Positions 9,341 to 18,587 of a stretch of 64,000 nt of DNA are shown piece after piece; positions within the stretch are counted from its first letter, which is position 1; every line of letters begins with the position of its first letter. The translations under genes were made by a program, and so were the position numbers. Where the stretch lies: positions 1-64,000 of the forward strand of contig CAVYHX010000037.1 in assembly GCA_963768415.1 (NCBI GenBank), written 5' to 3'. The stretch comes from CAVYHX01 sp963768415. Its GTDB lineage: Bacteria > Pseudomonadota > Gammaproteobacteria > UBA9214. The notes under the pieces are model-generated. The model saw only the letters and a program-made list of their open reading frames with translations, searched no databases and was not told where the DNA came from.

Positions 9341-9967
9341 TCAGGAAACCTCGTCGAAATTCAGGCCGGCGTGTGAGCCGTCACAGAAAGGCTTGTTTCT
9401 GGAGACACCGCAACGGCACAGGGTGTAATGTTCGCGGGATGCTCCGGCGCCCCACTCTGCATCCTTGAGTTCGATGCTGCCGGTAATGCGATATGGTCCG
9501 TTCTTTTCAATTGTGATTGCAGGCGCACATTCATTATCCGGTTGATGCACGCCATTGATCGAATAACTCAAGGCTCCGGAAGGACATTTCTGGATGAGTG
9601 CCCTGATCCTGGCCGGCGTGTCACCGTCCGCATCTATCCATGGATTCCTGCTTTCGCTGAAGACGCCCGGGAGTTCGCGAACGCAATACTCTGAATGCGA
9701 ACAGAGCAGGACATTGTTGTGTATGGTGATCTCCCTGCCCGGATAATCCTGGAGCTTGTCGGGTGTCCGCTGCGGTGACTTTTCATCGGTGAATCCGATC
9801 TCTTTATGGCTGCCGTCACAGAAGGGTTTGTTTGCGGATGCGCCACAGCGGCACAGTCCGATGGCCGGCTTCGTCTCCAGCCGCTCGCCCCGGGCGCCGA
9901 TTAAATTCTCCAGCCCCTTCACGACAAGCGGACCATTTTTTCCGCAGCTTATCGCGGGTCTTTTCAT
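9341..9967 (-). CDS. Twin CDGSH iron-sulfur protein with central ferredoxin-like domain
   Basis: The protein has two CDGSH [2Fe-2S] domains, one near each end: CRCGASANKPFCDGSH (about residues 39-54) and CRCGVSRNKPFCDGSH (about 184-199). Each has the 3Cys-1His ligand set. Between them is a divergent mono-cluster ferredoxin-like domain with C..SEYC and KCPSGAL motifs. This arrangement is a recognised bacterial family of unknown precise function, proposed in electron transfer or cluster storage. It is 208 aa, soluble and intact, and lies directly upstream of pldA. As an Fe-S protein it is a potential client of the suf system a few kb away. Confidence 0.93.
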   Translation of the reverse strand: MKRPAISCGKNGPLVVKGLENLIGARGERLETKPAIGLCRCGASANKPFCDGSHKEIGFTDEKSPQRTPDKLQDYPGREITIHNNVLLCSHSEYCVRELPGVFSESRNPWIDADGDTPARIRALIQKCPSGALSYSINGVHQPDNECAPAITIEKNGPYRITGSIELKDAEWGAGASREHYTLCRCGVSRNKPFCDGSHAGLNFDEVS

Positions 9968-10156
9968 GGTGATTCGTTCCTGTTAACAGTCTGGCGGCAG
10001 CGCTGTATTACACGCAGTTCCTGCCGGCCAGCCATGCGGGAGTTCATTATAAAAGAAACATTGTAAGGGAATATTCCCGATGGGGAAATGACATGATGCA
10101 AAGCCGTTCAAGGTGACGGGGTGAATAAGGGAAATCATTTCTCGCATGGCCGACAT

Positions 10157-10807
10157 TCACATCATGTTCGGTGCATAACTTGCCGCCAGTGCCGACAACA
10201 GTACACACCCGGCCTGCCTGGCGCTTGTCCCGAATGACACCACGCCGTCCGTGTGCCCGCCCATGGTGAAGATGCCATTGTGCCTGATATCGGTTGCAGC
10301 GAACAGATGCCTCACTTCGCGTGCCATTGCAGGTGTCCCGTAGGCAACAGCCGCAGCCGTAACCGGGATGCCCAAAGCCGGTGCTGATATCCAGATATCC
10401 GGCGCATGCACATGCAGGATCGCGCGAATATCTGGGTCCAGGTCGTAGATCATGCCATGCGTAAGCGCTTCAGAAGATGGCCGGACCGGTCCGTGTGCGA
10501 AAACCGTGTTGCGCTCCGGATCATAGCGCTTTACCGTGGCATAGTGTGCGGCACCAAGGACGTCCAGCTGGCCCGTCTGGGTGCCGCTGATCACGAATTG
10601 CCGGTGCCCGCGAGGTGCGGCCAGCGGATCGAGACGCTGGCTGACATTGCCAAAACCATACCCGCCATAGCGGTCCGGGTCCTGTCCGATCAGTTCAAGT
10701 TTGTGCAGAATGGTGCGCCAGGCATTCAGCTCGCACAGCTGGTCCAGTGCAACCGGTGCAGCACTGTCAAACCGGAGGTCAAACTTGATGACACCCTCTT
10801 CCGGCAT
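10157..10807 (-). CDS. Class II aldolase/adducin-family protein
   Basis: Soluble protein of 216 aa with the zinc-binding fold of fuculose- and ribulose-phosphate aldolases/epimerases. Visible features are GNVSQR (phosphate loop), PSSEALTHGMIY with the catalytic Glu, ILHVHAPDIW with the paired zinc His residues, and a later His in FTMGGHTDGVVSFG. The substrate cannot be deduced; family members act on sugar phosphates or methylthioribulose phosphate. It ends 190 nt from the CDGSH gene and begins 6 nt downstream of the DUF1499 gene stop, suggesting one transcript with the two genes upstream. Confidence 0.85.
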   Translation of the reverse strand: MPEEGVIKFDLRFDSAAPVALDQLCELNAWRTILHKLELIGQDPDRYGGYGFGNVSQRLDPLAAPRGHRQFVISGTQTGQLDVLGAAHYATVKRYDPERNTVFAHGPVRPSSEALTHGMIYDLDPDIRAILHVHAPDIWISAPALGIPVTAAAVAYGTPAMAREVRHLFAATDIRHNGIFTMGGHTDGVVSFGTSARQAGCVLLSALAASYAPNMM

Positions 10808-10812
10808 ACGGC

Positions 10813-11256
10813 CTATTTGGCTGCCGGGGCGCTGAATCTGGCACGCAGCCGTTCAATGCGCTTGCGATTTACGCCGAAGTCACTGTGACCGGTACGCGAG
10901 GCGGAACGCACGTGAATCAGCCGCTGGTCCGGCACCAGCACGAATTCGACATCGTCGACAAACCGGAATAGCAGGCTGCGGAACTCCGCACGCAGATAAC
11001 CGCCCTTCTCATCCGGGATTGTTACCCGTTTTTCAGAACCCAGTACTGTTTTGAGTCGTTCCCAGGCCAGGTCCGGCGGTGTCTCGAAGGTAAATGGCTC
11101 GATGGCATGGCGCGGATCAGTCGCCAGACTGGAGACACAGTTGGGACTTGCCGGGCAAGGCAGGAGCACATCCTCGGGATGACCGGCACTACTAGCGCTA
11201 CTCATGAGCAGGAGTATAGCGCTTGCGAGTCTGATTGTGCGGATGCTTGTAACCAC
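10813..11256 (-). CDS. DUF1499 exported protein
   Basis: The family signature LLPCPASPNCVSSLA is followed by a domain of about 110 aa with FRFVDDVEFVL and HVRSASRTGHSDFGVNRKRIERLR, all typical of DUF1499. The function of the family is unknown. I placed the start at the GTG at 11256, which gives a signal peptide (TIRLASAILLLMSSASSAG) and begins 13 nt after the stop of the NlpC/P60 gene. Longer starts would overlap that gene by more than 100 nt. The protein is predicted to be periplasmic. It sits in a short run with NlpC/P60 and the class II aldolase. Confidence 0.85.
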   Translation of the reverse strand: MVTSIRTIRLASAILLLMSSASSAGHPEDVLLPCPASPNCVSSLATDPRHAIEPFTFETPPDLAWERLKTVLGSEKRVTIPDEKGGYLRAEFRSLLFRFVDDVEFVLVPDQRLIHVRSASRTGHSDFGVNRKRIERLRARFSAPAAK

Positions 11257-11269
11257 CGAGCGGTTTATT

Positions 11270-11809
11270 TCAATATCTTCCTGCCGCAACGATTCGTTGT
11301 TGCCAGTACGGGTTATCCAGTGACGCATAGGATACCCGTTTTCCACGCGAAGGGGCATGAATGAACCGCCTGCCTCCCGCATAGATGCCAACATGGGAAA
11401 CCGACCGTGATGTCAGCCGGAAAAAAAGCAGGTCACCCGGGCGCAGGCTGGAACGGCGTACCGGCTGAGCGTAGTTGAATTGTGAGCCGGTTGTACGGGG
11501 AACCTCGATACCGGCCTTGCGATATGCGTAGTACACCAGCCCGCTGCAATCGAATCCGCGTGGACTGGCGCCACCGTAATGATAGGGCACTCCCAGCATA
11601 CCAGTGGCGATATCGAGCCCTTTATGCCGGCCCGGCCGTGGTTTGCCTGTTGCAGCTGCCTGGTTCTTGACCGGTTTTTTCTGTGTCACCGGCGCGCTGT
11701 GCTGGCGGGGTGGCTCGGACGCGCAACCTGCTGCCAGGTACGTAGTAAGCAGGATAAGCAACGCACAGAGAACTTTATGGCAAGATCGTGTCGCAGAACC
11801 AGGAGTCAT
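11270..11809 (-). CDS. NlpC/P60-family cell-wall peptidase lipoprotein
   Basis: Envelope endopeptidase predicted to cut peptidoglycan stem peptides. It has a signal peptide with lipobox LAAGC (Cys about 29), a Pro/Lys-rich linker and the NlpC/P60 domain. The catalytic Cys is in PRGFDCSGLVYYAY, the His in SVSHVGIYAGG and the polar third residue in FIHAP. Total 179 aa. It belongs to the Spr (MepS)/NlpC group of Gram-negative lipoproteins. The frame is intact; the next gene (DUF1499) follows closely. Confidence 0.92.
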   Translation of the reverse strand: MTPGSATRSCHKVLCALLILLTTYLAAGCASEPPRQHSAPVTQKKPVKNQAAATGKPRPGRHKGLDIATGMLGVPYHYGGASPRGFDCSGLVYYAYRKAGIEVPRTTGSQFNYAQPVRRSSLRPGDLLFFRLTSRSVSHVGIYAGGRRFIHAPSRGKRVSYASLDNPYWQQRIVAAGRY

Positions 11810-11904
11810 ACCAGGATACCGTCATTTCCGGATATCCCTTGTATCGGCCAGCTGACATGCGGCTTGAGACATCCAGGCCGCACAAAACCCGCATCAACCG
11901 AAGA

Positions 11905-13684
11905 CTAAAACGGCCACACCCACACGATCATCGGTATGGATACCAGTATGATCAATACCTCCAGTGGCAGGCCCATGCGCCAGTAGTCGCCGAAGCGGTA
12001 ACCGCCCGGCCCCAGTATCAGGGTGTTGTTCTTGTGCCCGATCGGGGTCAGGAAGGCGCAGGAGGCGGCCACGGCCACTGCCATCAGAAAGGGATCGGGA
12101 CTGACCTGCAGGCGGCCGGCGATGTCCACGGCAATCGGTGCGGCGATGACCGCTGTCGCCGTATTGTTCATGACATCGGATAACGTCATGGTGATGACCA
12201 TCAACAGGGTGAGCACAACCACCGGCGAATAGCCGTCGCCAAACCCGGTGATCAGGTCGGCGATCAGCGCGGTCCCGCCGCTCGATTCCAGTGCCGCGCC
12301 AATCGGGATCATGGATCCGAGCAGCACGATCACCGACCACTCGATCGAGTCATAGACCTGGCGCGCCGGCACGATATTCAGCAGGACAAAGGCTGCCACC
12401 ACGGCAGCCAGCGCAACAGGCAGGTACAGGAATCCGACGCTGGCCAGCGTGATCGCCACGGCGAACAGACCGGCCGCCAGCCAGGCCTTGTGCCGCTTGA
12501 TCACTTCGACACTGCGGCCACCCAGCGGCAGGGTTCCCAGCCAGCTGTTGATATCAGCCATAATCTCGTTGGGTCCGAACAGCAACAGGACGTCCCCTGC
12601 CCTGATCTCCAGGTTGCGCACCCGCTGGCGAAACTGCTGACCCATCCGGGACACGCCGAGCAGCGTGACACCGTGGCGATACTGCAGGTTCATGGCATGC
12701 GCCGAGCGGCCTTCTATGCGTGCGCCAGCCCGGTACCACGACTTCTGTCAGGGACATGTCTTCGCTGCTGAGCGGACTCGTGTCCCGGCCCGTGCTGCGA
12801 TAGTTCAGCTTCCACACGCCGACGATCTTGTCCATGGCCTCGGGCACCGCTTCCACGACGAGGATATCCTCCGCACCGATTACCGCCAGCCGTGCCTGAC
12901 CCGGCAGCCTTTTGCCGTCACGTACCAGCCCAATCACGGCGATATCGTTTTCTTCGGCAACATCGTCGAGGTCACGCACACGCTGGCCGATCACGCTCGA
13001 TCCTTCCGGTACATGCAGCTCCGCGACATAACCGCTGACATCCATCAGATCCCTTGTGCTGTCGCAGGATTTACATTCAGCGGGTAACAGCCGCCAGCCT
13101 ACAGTGGTGACGAACAGCACACCGGCAAGCGCACAGGCAAGGCCAACCGGCGTGAAGTCGAACATGCCAAAACTTTCACCGATTGCGTCCTGCCGAAACT
13201 CGGCGATGATGATATTGGGCGGCGTCCCGATCATCGTGATCATGCCGCCGAGTATCGAGGCGAACGACAGTGGCATAAGCGTCAGTGCCGGACTGCGTTT
13301 GGCCTTGACTGCAGCCTGGATATCTACCGGCATCAGCATTGCGAGTGCGGCAACATTGTTCATGACGGCGGACAGGCCGGCTGCGATAGCTGACATGGCC
13401 GCGATATGCGACTGCAGGGATTGTGAAAAGTGGCTGACCTGACGGGCGAGCAACTCGATGACGCCGGAATTGGAGAGTCCCCTGCTGACGATCAGAACCA
13501 GGGCAATGATGATGGTGGCCGGGTGACCAAAGCCGGAGAACGCCTGATCTTGCGGTACCAGACCGAGGACCAGAGCAATGATCAGGGCAATAAAGGCGAC
13601 CAGGTCATAACGCAGTCGGCCCCAGACGAGAAAGACAAATACAAAAAAAAGCAGGCCGAATAATAATGACTGATCAGATACCAT
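11905..13684 (-). CDS. SLC13/DASS-type permease with RCK_C domains (frame interrupted)
   Basis: Inner-membrane transporter of the divalent anion:Na+ symporter superfamily; substrates in the family include sulfate and dicarboxylates. The N-terminal membrane half has the family loop MIGTPPNIIIAEFR and NNVAA. A cytosolic section follows with two TrkA-C-like (RCK_C) domains (VPEGSSVIGQRVRDLD and, after the break, VTLLGVSRMGQQ). Then a second membrane half has DVMNNTATAVI and FLTPIGHKNNTLI. The frame shifts once near 12740, between the RCK_C domains. I chose the ATG at 13684; a TTG 12 nt earlier is possible. RCK_C insertions mark the subgroup often annotated as sulfate or citrate permeases, but substrate is not readable. 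Confidence 0.88.
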
Positions 13685-13696
13685 CGTGTCCGGCAA

Positions 13697-14384
13697 CTAT
13701 TCCAGGTCTACCGTAGGAGCAATATCCTTGACAACCACAAAGGCGCCGCGGATATCCGTCGAGCTGAAAACCGGTTGCCTTGTCGTCCGGGTACAACTCC
13801 GAGAGTTTGGCCTGCAGATCGGGTGCAGTGCGGAACCATGACATGTGAGGCAAACCGCGCGCACCGGAATTGCCTTCATGAACCGGAATTGTCTGGCGCC
13901 ATCCTGCTCGACGACTTCCGAATAGGATAGATTCGCTATCGCCTCGCCATTTTTTTTTCGGCCCTCGAATTCCATCAGTACGCGCGCCTGCCAGTCATTG
14001 GGTGCATTGGCGGGGTTGCGGTATTTCAGACTGACACGACTGAGCAGCATGCCATGCTCTTCTGAAACTTCGCTGGTAACCGGCATCGCCCGGGTATGGC
14101 AGACACTCAAGCGCATTAATCGGTCCGTCTTCCTGCATGGCGCTTACCAGCTCATACTGCAATGAACTGGAGAATGCCTCGATGGCGGCCCTGGCATGGG
14201 CAGGATCCTCGTCCATTGCCGAATCCGCGTCCGCCGCAGCCTTGTCCTTGACAAGAGGAAGTGCGGCAGGGGCAGGCTCATTTAATATCTTGATGATATT
14301 ATCAGTGTTGTTTTGTGCAGATTTCTGCATGTCGCAACCGGCGGCCAGCAGCATAAGCACAACAGTAACGGGGATCATTCTCAT
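13697..14384 (-). CDS. DUF3365 (Tll0287-like) haem-binding lipoprotein, frame interrupted
   Basis: Exported single-haem protein. From the ATG at 14384 there is a lipobox (LLAAGC), then a helical region, then the DUF3365 core: EHGMLLSRVSLKYRNPANAPNDW, FMKAIPV and the haem motif CLTCHG. The end reads DIRGAFVV. The frame changes near 14108, near 13830 and back near 13765, so three indels would be needed. The haem site and all core motifs remain, so I treat it as a gene with sequence errors. Members occur alone or as sensor domains of signalling proteins. A 17-bp palindrome about 100 nt upstream may be an operator. The stop abuts the SLC13 gene. Confidence 0.82.
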
Positions 14385-14697
14385 AAATGCACTCTCTCGC
14401 AGATCGACCTGCATTGATACGGAGGCACAACACCGGGAATAAACATCGCCTCGCAACTCCCGCTATTCTAATACGGCTGTATATATCATTGCCAATGATA
14501 ATTCGGCGCCGTTCCGACTCCACTGCACGCTGGAAAAACCACACTTTGCTGGTATAAATAAAAAGGCAGGCAACCCGGAATGCCCGGCATTGCGACACGA
14601 CTGATTCACTTGCCCGTCATCGTATTAACAGGGTCTCGCGGACAAATGAGAATAATTTCGATTTGTCACCCATCACTGAAATAGTGATGAATCCCTG
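14385..14697. promoter_or_regulatory. Intergenic region with 17-bp palindrome (14484-14500) and a hairpin (14671-14689)
   Basis: 313 nt without a gene, between chrA and the DUF3365 gene. At 14484-14500 is a perfect palindrome TATCATTG-C-CAATGATA, 100 nt upstream of the DUF3365 ATG. It shares ATCATT/AATGAT half-sites with Fur-type boxes but is not a full Fur consensus. At 14671-14689 CATCACT and AGTGATG form a 7-bp hairpin just after the chrA stop; there is no U-run, so it is at best a weak terminator. Confidence 0.4.
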
Positions 14698-16077
14698 TCA
14701 CAGCAGCAGGGAATATCCAAGCCCCACTGACGCGCACGCAGCGATAACAGTCACAATACCAGCCTTGTATCTGAACAAGGCAATAAATGCAGCCAGCCCG
14801 ATAAAGGCCGAAAACCATTCAAAAGACCCTGCGAAACCATTCGGCCACAGCACATGATAGGCAAAAAAGACCGCCAGATTGAGCACGACGCCAACGACAG
14901 CAGCGGTTATGCCGGTTAACGGCGCGGTAAATTTCACATCATGCCGCGTTGCCTCAACTGATGGTCCACCGATCAGTATGAAGAGAAAAGAAGGTAAAAA
15001 CGTGAACAGGGTTGCAATGCATGCACCAGCAGCGCCCGCCAGGGGCAGCAGCTCCGGCCCGAATATCGCTTTTGTCCAGCCACCCACAAAACCCACAAAC
15101 GCGACAACCATTATCAGCGGTCCCGGGGTTGTTTCTCCCAGTGCCAGGCCATCGATCATCTGTGTTCCGCTTAACCAGGCAAACTGCTCGACGCCACCCT
15201 GATAGACATAGGGCAGGACTGCGTAGGCACCACCAAAGGTAACCAGGGCGGCCTTGGTGAAAAACCATCCCATCTGCGTGAGAGTGCCTTGCCAGCCAAA
15301 TGCGTCCGCAAGGATGTATAGCACAGCACCCCAGATGCACAGCCCTGTGAATACGATTGCGGCCAGTCTTATCCAGTTAAATCGCGCGTGCACCGGAACA
15401 GGAGTGTCATCATCGATAAGCGCGGGACCATAGGTTTTTTTTGATTCCCCGTGATGTCCGCCTGCCCTGAATTTATCCGGTGCAATTTGTGAACCCGCCA
15501 GACCGATGATTCCGGCGGCCAGCACAATGACAGGGAACGGCACATCGAAAGCGAAAATAGCAATAAATGCCAGCACGGCCAGCACGCGCAGCACGTTGTT
15601 GTTCAGTGCCCTTGACCCGATTCGGTAAGCGGCAAAGACAACTATTGCTGTTACCGCAGGCTTGATGCCATACAAAATACCTGCGACGACCGGCACATCA
15701 CCGTATGCCAGGTAGATCCACGTCAGACCGGTGAGTATGAACAATGATGGCAATACAAACAGCGTTCCTGCCACAATCCCGCCCCGGACACCATGCATCA
15801 ACCACCCTATATAGGTAGCGAGCTGTTGCGCCTCGGGACCTGGAAGGACCATGGTGTAGTTGAGCGCATGCAAAAAGCGATGCTCGGAAATCCATCTCCG
15901 CTTCTCCACCAGCTCCTGGTGCATCATGCTTATCTGGCCTGCCGGCCCGCCAAAACTGATAAATCCGAGTTTAAGCCAGTAGAAAAATGCATCCCGGAAT
16001 GGAACGCGATCTGGCTGCTCCGGAATTTCCCGCGCAATCGTCGACACCTGGTCCACTGCTCCTGTTGTTATTTCCAA
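14698..16077 (-). CDS. chrA: Chromate transporter, CHR family
   Basis: Inner-membrane protein of 459 aa with two homologous halves, as in long-chain ChrA proteins. Each half starts with the CHR signature: FYWLKLGFISFGGPAGQISMM in the N-half and FTKAALVTFGGAYAVLPY in the C-half. About ten hydrophobic segments are visible. ChrA lowers cytoplasmic chromate by exporting it. The start is a TTG at 16077 just after the DUF1304 gene; downstream GTG codons are alternatives. The pairing with DUF1304 on one transcript (7 nt gap) is clear, but what DUF1304 contributes is not. Confidence 0.92.
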   Translation of the reverse strand: MEITTGAVDQVSTIAREIPEQPDRVPFRDAFFYWLKLGFISFGGPAGQISMMHQELVEKRRWISEHRFLHALNYTMVLPGPEAQQLATYIGWLMHGVRGGIVAGTLFVLPSLFILTGLTWIYLAYGDVPVVAGILYGIKPAVTAIVVFAAYRIGSRALNNNVLRVLAVLAFIAIFAFDVPFPVIVLAAGIIGLAGSQIAPDKFRAGGHHGESKKTYGPALIDDDTPVPVHARFNWIRLAAIVFTGLCIWGAVLYILADAFGWQGTLTQMGWFFTKAALVTFGGAYAVLPYVYQGGVEQFAWLSGTQMIDGLALGETTPGPLIMVVAFVGFVGGWTKAIFGPELLPLAGAAGACIATLFTFLPSFLFILIGGPSVEATRHDVKFTAPLTGITAAVVGVVLNLAVFFAYHVLWPNGFAGSFEWFSAFIGLAAFIALFRYKAGIVTVIAACASVGLGYSLLL

Positions 16078-16083
16078 TCGGCA

Positions 16084-16443
16084 TTATGCGTTAAATATCA
16101 GTACAACCGCTACGGCTGCGGGTAACGCCTGAAGTAGCAGTATCTTTCGACTTGCCGTAAATCCTCCGAAGACGCCTGCGATTACCATACAACCGAGAAA
16201 AAAGATCTTGATCGGGTCACCAGCCGCACCGAGACTTAAACCCCAGGCAAGTCCTGCCGCCAGAAAACCGTTATACAACCCCTGATTCATTGCAAGAATC
16301 CTCGATGCAGCGGCATATTCCGGGGTATGACCAAAAACTTGCAGCCCGAGAGGCTTGTCCCAGAAGAACATTTCCAGGGTGAGAAAGCAGATGTGGAGAA
16401 ATACAACCAGCCCGACCAGTACATTGGCAACGATGATTAGCAT
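16084..16443 (-). CDS. DUF1304 small membrane protein
   Basis: About 119 aa with four hydrophobic helices. Family features include VFLHICFLTLEMFFW near the N-terminus, then NQGLYNGFLAAGL and FLGCMVIAGVFGG. The function of DUF1304 is unknown. I selected the ATG at 16443, which has GGAAG upstream; a TTG at 16467 would add eight residues. It is directly upstream of chrA and probably in the same operon. Confidence 0.88.
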   Translation of the reverse strand: MLIIVANVLVGLVVFLHICFLTLEMFFWDKPLGLQVFGHTPEYAAASRILAMNQGLYNGFLAAGLAWGLSLGAAGDPIKIFFLGCMVIAGVFGGFTASRKILLLQALPAAVAVVLIFNA

Positions 16444-16519
16444 GCGACTTCCATCTTTGGCTGACAAACAAAACCGCTATACCGGGTACAGATTCAGGTT
16501 TTCCCAATAGTAGCTGAAA

Positions 16520-16544
16520 CCGGGGGCGGACCCCGGGGTTTTTT
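16520..16544. terminator. GC-rich hairpin with T-run, probable bidirectional terminator
   Basis: CCGGGG (16520-16525) and CCCCGG (16531-16536) form a stem around GCGGA, followed on the plus strand by GG and six T. On the minus strand the hairpin follows the 3' end of the AgmX gene and is trailed by only TTT. It separates the trans-envelope operon from the DUF1304-chrA transcript and probably ends the former. Confidence 0.6.
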
Positions 16545-16577
16545 CAAAATCGGGACTCAGGATTCGTCCCGCGGCTA

Positions 16578-17551
16578 TCAGGCCGGCAGGAAGTCGATCG
16601 GGTAGGTAATGGTAACTGCGTCCACGTCCTTGCTACCGAAATTGAACAGCTTGACGCGCTGGCTGATCTTTTGACCCAGGGCCGGGTCGTGCAGTTCGCT
16701 GGAGATGAGCTCACACTCGATGACATTGCCCGCAGGGGCGATGGTCAGGCGCAATACGACCTTGCCCTGCAGGGTCGGGTCCTTGCGCAGGGCGCGATTG
16801 TAGACGCTGTAGATCGAGCCCTTGTTGCGGTCGAAGATCATCTGGATCTCCTCGATGCTGCGCCCTGCCCTGCGGTCGCCCTTGCCTGACGCGCCGGTCT
16901 GCGCACCGCCGCCCCCAGCATTACCGACCGGGCTGTGCACCTGTGTCGTGGCGCGTGCGGCGAGCGCGCCGCCGTCCGTGTTGCGGCTCAGATTGGCGGT
17001 ATTGATACCGCCACTGGCGTGCGTGGTACCGGCGGTCAGGATGGCGCGCTCGGTCCGGCGCGCCTGACCGCCGCTATGCGCCCGGGCCTGCGTCTGCTTC
17101 ATGCTGGTGGCCACGGTATTCTGGCGCAGGTCGGACAGACTGTCCTTGAGCGCCAGCAGGCCGGCCTGCTGTGCCTGCTGGCGTGCGCTGACGGTGGGCT
17201 TCACGGGTGCGGGTTTCTTCACGCTGCGCGGCACTTGCTTGACCGGCCGGGGTTGCTGCACTTTTTTCGGTACCGGCTCGGTCTTGTTTGCGGCACGGGT
17301 TCAGGCTTGGTGATGACCGGCTGCGGTTTTGGCGGCGGCGCAACCGGCCGCTGCTCCAGAATCAGTTTTGCCAGCCGCGGCGGCAATTCCTCCACCGTGT
17401 TGCGCTCGATCTCCGGCAACGGCAGGAACGGGATGACCAGACCCAGCAGCAAAAAGCCGATCAGATTGTTCCGCAGGATCCGCTGGAAGCGCAGGTCGTC
17501 CTCGGTACGGTCGGCACCCGGCATGGATGCGGTGTAATAATACGCGGACAT
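16578..17551 (-). CDS. TonB-like energy transducer with AgmX/PglI C-terminal domain (frame interrupted)
   Basis: Predicted inner-membrane-anchored periplasmic protein that couples an ExbB/ExbD motor to the outer envelope. A single membrane helix lies at about residues 31-47 (LIGFLLLGLVIPFLPLP). A Pro/Lys-rich TonB-like stretch follows (VAPPPKPQPVITKPEPVPQ), then a low-complexity linker. The C-terminal domain has IFDRNKGSIYSVYNRALRKD and LQGKVVLRLTIAPAGNV, the AgmX/PglI (GltJ) type found in Myxococcus motility proteins. The frame shifts once near 17290, inside the Pro/Lys stretch. It is the last gene of the operon, 5 nt downstream of ExbD. Confidence 0.85.
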
Positions 17552-17556
17552 CGACG

Positions 17557-18063
17557 CTAGCCTTCCTCAAGCGGCTTCTGCAACACGGCCAGTGAAATGC
17601 GTCCGAAACCGGACTGGGTGCAGGTCGCCATGACCTTCTTCAACAGGCGATAGGGAATCGCCTTGTCCCCCATGATGGTGGCCTCGCGCTGGCGATATCC
17701 CCGTCACTGGTCTTGCGGATCGCCCGGCTGTTCTGTCCCTCCAGTGCCTGCTGCAAGGCTACCGAGATATTGCCTTTTTCCTTCAGCACCGACTCCACGT
17801 CAGCGATCGACCTTGCCCTGCACCAGGATGTCCTGTTCTGTAATCATGACTACCACGGTCTCGCGCGGCTTCTCCTCGGAGACGGACTCCGGCAGTTCGA
17901 CCGACTTGTGGGTCGGCAGCACCTCACCGTCGGAGGAATTCACCAGCAGAAAGAACACCAGGATGGTGAAGATATCCATCAGCGAGACCAGGTTGATCCC
18001 GGTCATCTTTCCGGAGCGCTTGTGGTGGCGCTCCATACGCTTTGCACGGCGTGACATGATCAT
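17557..18063 (-). CDS. ExbD/TolR-family motor subunit 2 (frame interrupted)
   Basis: Small inner-membrane proton-channel subunit. The N-terminus is basic (MSRRAKRMERHHKRSG), then MTGINLVSLMDIFTILVFFLLVNSSDG is the single helix with the conserved proton-relay Asp in SLMDIFTIL. The periplasmic part reads in frame to about 17812, then resumes in other frames as VESVLKEKGNISVALQQ and a C-terminal segment ending at 17557, so two indels are inferred (near 17812 and 17697). It follows the other ExbD by 2 nt. Paired ExbD/TolR proteins with one ExbB/TolQ occur in TolQRA-like systems such as Myxococcus AglRQS. Confidence 0.85.
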
Positions 18064-18065
18064 GA

Positions 18066-18587
18066 TCAGTTTGCCCTGCTACGCTGCGCGACCTTCATGT
18101 GCGGCGCATCACCGATCGAGATCTCGGGAAACAGCTCGGCGGTCACCACCGAACCTGTCTGGTAGACCTTTGCCGCTCGGACATGGTCCATGACCTGGAC
18201 CAGGGTGTCATAGGGCGTCTCCTGCTCCAGCAACAGGGTCACGTCCAGCTTCTCCGGGAAACGTCCCTTGATTTGCTGCAACAGTTCGGACAGCTGTGCA
18301 TAGTCATGACCCGTTGCGTTCACCGCGATGCGCCGCAGCAGGCCACCCTGGCGATCGCCGACCTCGATACCGCCGGCGCGCACGATGATCTCCAGGTCGA
18401 ATTGTTCCCTGGCCTGCTGTTGCGTGGCTGCCGCAGCCGGCAGGTTCAGCTCCAGGATCGTGATGCGCGAGAATACCGCCGTGATCAGCAGAAACGGCAC
18501 CAGTATCACCATGAGATTCATGAAGGCGGTGATATTGATGTCGGCCGGTTCGTGCCGGCCACTGCGGCGGCGCAGGCGCTTTTTCAT
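18066..18587 (-). CDS. ExbD/TolR-family motor subunit 1
   Basis: Intact 173-aa ExbD/TolR homologue. It has the basic N-terminus KKRLRRRSGRHEPADINITAFMN and the helix FMNLMVILVPFLLITAVF. The usual membrane Asp (SLxDV) is replaced: the motif reads AFMNLMVIL with Asn at the Asp position. Its partner at 17557-18063 keeps the Asp, so this copy may be a non-proton-conducting structural subunit. The periplasmic domain is longer than in classical ExbD. It overlaps ExbB by 4 nt (ATGA). Confidence 0.88.
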   Translation of the reverse strand: MKKRLRRRSGRHEPADINITAFMNLMVILVPFLLITAVFSRITILELNLPAAAATQQQAREQFDLEIIVRAGGIEVGDRQGGLLRRIAVNATGHDYAQLSELLQQIKGRFPEKLDVTLLLEQETPYDTLVQVMDHVRAAKVYQTGSVVTAELFPEISIGDAPHMKVAQRSRAN

